A stretch of DNA of 8,632 bases from Clostridia bacterium (GTDB lineage Bacteria > Bacillota > Clostridia > Clostridiales > Clostridiaceae): the NCBI GenBank assembly GCA_009930125.1, contig RZYZ01000086.1, positions 1 to 8,632 of the forward strand, read 5' to 3'. The notes beneath the pieces were generated by a model, which did no database searches, was not told the origin of the DNA, and saw nothing but the letters and a program-made list of their open reading frames with translations. The translations under genes were made by a program, and so were the position numbers. This document shows positions 5,783-8,632 of the stretch, in pieces (the stretch's first letter is position 1; every line of letters starts with the position of its first letter).

Positions 5783-8263
5783 ATGGAAGAAAGCAGTCTG
5801 TCTTCAGCATATATCTATGTAAGTCATGCCACGGAAGGAAATCTGAAGGATATCTCACTGAAGATCCCGAAAAACAGACTGGTGGTGCTGACCGGTCTTT
5901 CAGGGTCGGGAAAATCCACTCTGGCAGTGGACACCATCTATCAGGAGTGCCAGCGCCAGTATCTGGAAGCCATTGGATATCAGGGGATTCCGAAACCGAA
6001 GGTGCAGTCCATTCGCAATCTCTCCCCGGCCATTAAAATCACACAGAGTGAATATGGAAGAAATCCCAGATCTTCTGTGGGTACCGTGACCAACATCTAC
6101 ACGGAGCTGCGCATGATCTATGAAAAGCTCCATGAAAGAATCTGCCCTTCCTGTCAGAAGAAGATCCGTGCATCCCTTTGCAGAGAAGAAGCGGAGAAAG
6201 TGGAAGGGGATTTCAAAGTCTACATGCTGTGCAGTCACTGCGGATATCGGATGGAAAAGCTTACAAGAAGTCACTTTTCCTTCAACACCAGAGAAGGAGC
6301 CTGCAAGGCCTGCCATGGTCTGGGGGAAGTCATGAAGATTGATCTTGAGCGCGTCGTAAATGAAGACCTTTCACTGGAAGAAGGAGCAGTGGCCTACTGG
6401 GATCATGCCTATATGGAATATTCCATCGGTACGGTCAATGCCGCTTTCAGGCATTATGGGCTGAAGCAGTGGGACCACCGCCCCGTGAAAGACTTCAGCG
6501 AAGGAGAAAGAATTCTTCTGTTATATGGTGCGGAAAGTGAAGAGGCGGAGAGCTTCTTCAAAGGGGTGAAAGCACCAAAGAAAGTGTCCGATGGGAAATT
6601 TGAAGGTGTCCTTACGACACTCTGGAGAAGGCTTCATGAAAAAGGGGGCATCACGGCCCAGCTGGAGCCCTATTTCAAAACAGGTTCCTGTGACAAGTGC
6701 CATGGAGACAAGCTGGAAGAGCTGCCAAGAAGCGCTCTTGTGGAAGGCAGACCCATCACGGAGCTGTCGGCATTGTCTCTTGCCGAACTTCTCCTATGGG
6801 TGGAGGAGATTGAAAAGAATCTGCAGATGGATGAAAAGGTCATGGTGGAGGTCTACCTGCAGGATATGAAGACAAAGCTTAGAAGACTCATCCGGGGAGG
6901 AATCGGGTATCTGTCTCTAAGCCGCCAGACCATGACGCTCTCCGGTGGGGAAGCGCAGCGCATGAAACTTGCGGCCACATTGGATTCCACACTCACAGGA
7001 ATCATCTACATCATGGATGAACCTACGGTGGGCCTTCACCCCAAGGATACAGCAGGAATCATGAAGATTCTCAAAGACCTCAGAGATCTCGGGAATACGG
7101 TCCTTGTCATCGAGCATGATCCTGAGGTGATGAAAGAAGCGGACCATGTCATAGATATGGGGCCTGGTGCTGGAAGCTTCGGAGGAGAAGTGATTTCAGA
7201 AGGGACTTATGAAGAAATTCTGAAGGATCCTGACTCTGTCACTGGAAAGTATCTCAGCCGGGAGAAGGAGATCAGAAGGGAGCCGAGAATGAGGCAGCAG
7301 GGGTTCATTGAAGTGAGAAACGCGGACCGGTATAATCTCCAATCCATTGATGTGGATCTACCGAAAGGATGCATGACATCCGTGACGGGCGTTTCCGGTT
7401 CAGGAAAATCCACCCTGGTTCTGGAAGTTCTTGCCGCGGGTGATACGAAAGAGCGTGCGGAAAGAAATATCGTAAGAGGATCGGATGACTTTGATGAGAT
7501 TATCACCGTGGAGCAGTCCGCCGTATCCAGAATGAAGAGATCCAATGTGGCCACCTATTCGGGACTTTACAGTGAAATCAGAAAGCTCTTCGGAAGCCTG
7601 AAAGAAGCGAAAACGCTGGATCTTACAGCAAAGGACTTCTCCTTCAATACAAAGGGAGGACGATGCGAGCGGTGTGAGGGTCTTGGCTACGTGACCAGCA
7701 ACATGCTGTTCTTTGAAGATGTGGATGTGGTCTGTCCCGAATGCGGAGGAAAGCAGTTCAATGAGGAAGTGCTATCGGTGAAGTATAAAAGGCATTCCAT
7801 CCATGAGATTCTGCAGCTGTCTGTTGTAGAAGCGCAGGATCTTTTTATGGAGAAGAAGAACATGTCAAAGATCCTGAAGCTTCTCATGGATGTGGGACTC
7901 TCTTATCTGCAGCTGGGTCAGACACTTAGAACGCTATCGGGCGGAGAGGCACAAAGGATGAAGCTTGCCAAGGATCTCATCCAGAGTGAAGGGAAAAGAA
8001 ATCTCTATCTCATCGATGAACCCACCACGGGGCTTCATCCCCTGGATGTGGAGAAATTCCTCGTTCTTCTGAACCAGATGGTGGATGCGGGAAATACCGT
8101 GGTTGTTGTGGAACATAACCAGCAGATCATTGAAGCTTCTGACTGGGTCATCGATCTGGGGCCGGAAGGTGGAATCCATGGGGGAGAAGTCATTGCGGAA
8201 GGGTCGCCCCTCGATGTGATGAGAAATCCGGCATCTGTTACAGGAATGTATCTGTTTCGCTGA
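5783..8263 (+). CDS. UvrA-like tandem ABC ATPase lacking the UvrB-binding domain (UvrA2 type)
   Basis: A DNA-binding UvrA-family protein of 826 residues, about 115 shorter than repair UvrA (about 940). Motifs in order: Walker A GLSGSGKST (38-46); NPRSSVGTVT (94-103); CPSC (121-124); a zinc finger with Cys150/153 and Cys174/177, matching the CX2C-X20-CX2C of UvrA; insertion-domain CDKC (303-306); signature TLSGGEAQR (385-393); Walker B IMDEPTVGLHP (410-420); IEHD; a second Walker A GVSGSGKST (536-544); a second zinc finger Cys628/631 and Cys651/654 (X19 spacing); and a second signature (717-725) and Walker B IDEPTTGLHP (744-753). Only 25 residues separate Cys124 from Cys150, where canonical UvrA carries the UvrB-binding domain. 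So it should not load UvrB. UvrA2-type relatives are linked to tolerance of DNA-binding drugs. Start: AGGAGG 5770-5775, 7 bases before ATG. Both ATPase sites look intact. Confidence 0.9.
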   Translation: MEESSLSSAYIYVSHATEGNLKDISLKIPKNRLVVLTGLSGSGKSTLAVDTIYQECQRQYLEAIGYQGIPKPKVQSIRNLSPAIKITQSEYGRNPRSSVGTVTNIYTELRMIYEKLHERICPSCQKKIRASLCREEAEKVEGDFKVYMLCSHCGYRMEKLTRSHFSFNTREGACKACHGLGEVMKIDLERVVNEDLSLEEGAVAYWDHAYMEYSIGTVNAAFRHYGLKQWDHRPVKDFSEGERILLLYGAESEEAESFFKGVKAPKKVSDGKFEGVLTTLWRRLHEKGGITAQLEPYFKTGSCDKCHGDKLEELPRSALVEGRPITELSALSLAELLLWVEEIEKNLQMDEKVMVEVYLQDMKTKLRRLIRGGIGYLSLSRQTMTLSGGEAQRMKLAATLDSTLTGIIYIMDEPTVGLHPKDTAGIMKILKDLRDLGNTVLVIEHDPEVMKEADHVIDMGPGAGSFGGEVISEGTYEEILKDPDSVTGKYLSREKEIRREPRMRQQGFIEVRNADRYNLQSIDVDLPKGCMTSVTGVSGSGKSTLVLEVLAAGDTKERAERNIVRGSDDFDEIITVEQSAVSRMKRSNVATYSGLYSEIRKLFGSLKEAKTLDLTAKDFSFNTKGGRCERCEGLGYVTSNMLFFEDVDVVCPECGGKQFNEEVLSVKYKRHSIHEILQLSVVEAQDLFMEKKNMSKILKLLMDVGLSYLQLGQTLRTLSGGEAQRMKLAKDLIQSEGKRNLYLIDEPTTGLHPLDVEKFLVLLNQMVDAGNTVVVVEHNQQIIEASDWVIDLGPEGGIHGGEVIAEGSPLDVMRNPASVTGMYLFR

Positions 8264-8273
8264 TGATTTTGGG

Positions 8274-8323
8274 AGAAACTGGTGGGTGGTAAATTAATTT
8301 TTATCCACCGGTTTCTGATTTTC
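8274..8323 (+). terminator. Terminator of the uvrA-like gene
   Basis: AGAAACTGGTGG (8274-8285) pairs with CCACCGGTTTCT (8305-8316): 12 pairs including one G-T wobble, starting 11 bases after the stop codon. The T-containing tail GATTTTC (8317-8323) follows. The 19-base loop includes the start of one DnaA-box-like 9-mer (8301-8309). Confidence 0.75.
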
Positions 8324-8395
8324 TGATTGATTATCAACAGATAATTGATTTTCCCTTGTGGATAAAACCGCTGAGAATGCCTTTTCTGTGGAAAA
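8301..8395. promoter_or_regulatory. Cluster of four DnaA-box-like 9-mers
   Basis: Against the DnaA box TTATCCACA: TTATCCACC at 8301-8309 (plus, 8/9), TTATCAACA at 8331-8339 (plus, 8/9), TGTGGATAA at 8357-8365 (minus, perfect) and TGTGGAAAA at 8387-8395 (minus, 8/9). Two point forward and two back, all within 95 bases of AT-rich DNA. By rough estimate well under one such match is expected by chance in this whole gap. The cluster ends 16 bases before the first rRNA-type promoter. DnaA could act here as a regulator, or the site could be a titration or origin element. No dnaA, dnaN or rpmH gene is in the window. Confidence 0.55.
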
Positions 8396-8410
8396 AACTT
8401 CAATTTTTCG

Positions 8411-8439
8411 TTGCACTGATTTTGACCCTGTGGTATTAT
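8411..8439 (+). promoter_or_regulatory. Upstream rRNA-type promoter P1
   Basis: TTGCAC (8411-8416) and TATTAT (8434-8439) are 17 bases apart, and TGG directly before the -10 forms an extended -10 (TG-n-TATTAT). The -10 matches 5 of 6 consensus bases. Transcription would begin near 8446. AT-rich sequence with a T5 run lies immediately upstream, suitable for an UP element. Confidence 0.6.
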
Positions 8440-8469
8440 ATTTAAGTCAGCGATTCAAGCGGTCCTTCA

Positions 8470-8499
8470 TTGACAGAACCTGCTTGAAAATGATAAGAT
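8470..8499 (+). promoter_or_regulatory. Downstream rRNA-type promoter P2
   Basis: A consensus -35 TTGACA (8470-8475) is followed after 18 bases by TAAGAT (8494-8499), preceded by TGA to give an extended -10. It is the strongest promoter in the window. Its -10 lies 60 bases after that of P1. Transcription would start near 8505-8506, just before a GC-rich hairpin (GCTC 8506-8509 with GAGC 8519-8522). Confidence 0.72.
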
Positions 8500-8534
8500 A
8501 TAAGAGCTCGCCTAGTGGGAGCGATTACATCAGA

Positions 8535-8546
8535 GTTCTTTGAAAA
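8535..8546 (+). promoter_or_regulatory. boxA-like antitermination motif of an rRNA leader
   Basis: GTTCTTTGAAAA, followed by TTAAACAG, closely matches the boxA-type sequence found in leaders and spacers of Bacillota rRNA operons, where Nus factors bind to prevent early termination. It lies about 30 bases into the P2 transcript. This is the main reason for calling the region an rRNA leader. Confidence 0.65.
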
Positions 8547-8559
8547 TTAAACAGAATAT

Positions 8560-8623
8560 AGGTAAAAAACCAAAGTACCTTTTCGAGTAATCGAGAAAAA
8601 CATCTTCGAGCAATTAGAAGATG
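8560..8623 (+). repeat. Three consecutive hairpins in the rRNA leader
   Basis: AGGTA/TACCT (8560-8564/8576-8580), TTTTC/GAAAA (8580-8584/8595-8599) and CATCTTC/GAAGATG (8601-8607/8617-8623) lie end to end. The last two have nearly the same loop, GAGTAATCGA and GAGCAATTA, each closed by TTC and GAA, as if one unit had been duplicated. They may take part in pre-rRNA folding or processing. Role not established. Confidence 0.45.
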
Positions 8624-8632
8624 GGCAGCCGG

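Larger units (their letters stand above)
8264..8632 (+). other. Non-coding rRNA operon leader region
   Basis: These 369 bases after the uvrA-like stop hold no convincing protein gene. They contain, in order, a terminator, a DnaA-box-like cluster, two tandem promoters, a boxA-like motif and three hairpins. This arrangement is typical of the sequence before 16S rRNA in Bacillota, whose operons commonly have two promoters. The mature rRNA itself is not reached: no 16S 5' sequence is visible before the window ends. A 61-codon plus-strand frame (8358-8543) runs through the promoters and is rejected. Confidence 0.7.

Noticed and set aside
8429..8437. Fifth DnaA box at TGTGGTATT
   Set aside because: Only the CCACA half matches; it has too many mismatches and belongs to the extended -10 of P1.
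8358..8543. 61-codon plus-strand frame
   Set aside because: It runs through two promoters and the boxA-like motif, lacks a ribosome site and is low in coding character.

Overview
The window looks like chromosomal DNA from a Gram-positive Bacillota bacterium, most likely a member of the Clostridia. The evidence is strong AGGAGG-type ribosome binding sites, sigma-A-type promoters, heavy AGA/AGG use for arginine in most genes, a YesL-like (DUF624) membrane protein, a GSDGKTT-type MurD, a group III-like phosphofructokinase, and an rRNA-type leader with a TTCTTTGAAAA boxA-like motif. The genus cannot be fixed from sequence alone.

Layout. Positions 2-589 hold the 3' part of a DUF624/YesL-like membrane protein gene. 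It is closely followed, probably in one operon, by murD (601-1971), which adds D-glutamate to the peptidoglycan precursor. A separate promoter (2010-2038) drives a 6-phosphofructokinase gene (2103-3206). This ends at one hairpin plus a long bidirectional terminator (3219-3350), shared with a convergent minus-strand gene for a DUF1295 membrane protein (3385-4257). That gene uses only CGN arginine codons, unlike its neighbours, and may be acquired. After a 317-base gap comes an M20D-type metallo-amidohydrolase gene (about 4575-5747). The gap holds a structured leader: two possible tiny ORFs, a perfect 12-bp hairpin, and an octamer that could pair alternatively with one arm of it. A gene for a UvrA-like tandem ABC ATPase (5783-8263) follows 35 bases downstream, probably in the same transcript. 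The UvrA-like protein lacks the UvrB-binding domain, so it is a UvrA2-type paralogue rather than the repair UvrA.

The last 369 bases carry no convincing protein gene. They hold a terminator for the uvrA-like gene, a cluster of four DnaA-box-like 9-mers (8301-8395), two tandem promoters, a boxA-like antitermination motif and three consecutive hairpins, two with nearly the same loop. This is best read as the start of a ribosomal RNA operon, with the window ending before the mature 16S. The DnaA-box cluster directly against rRNA promoters, the M20 leader and the domain-deleted UvrA are the points most worth a second look. No CRISPR array, transposase, phage gene or tRNA was seen.
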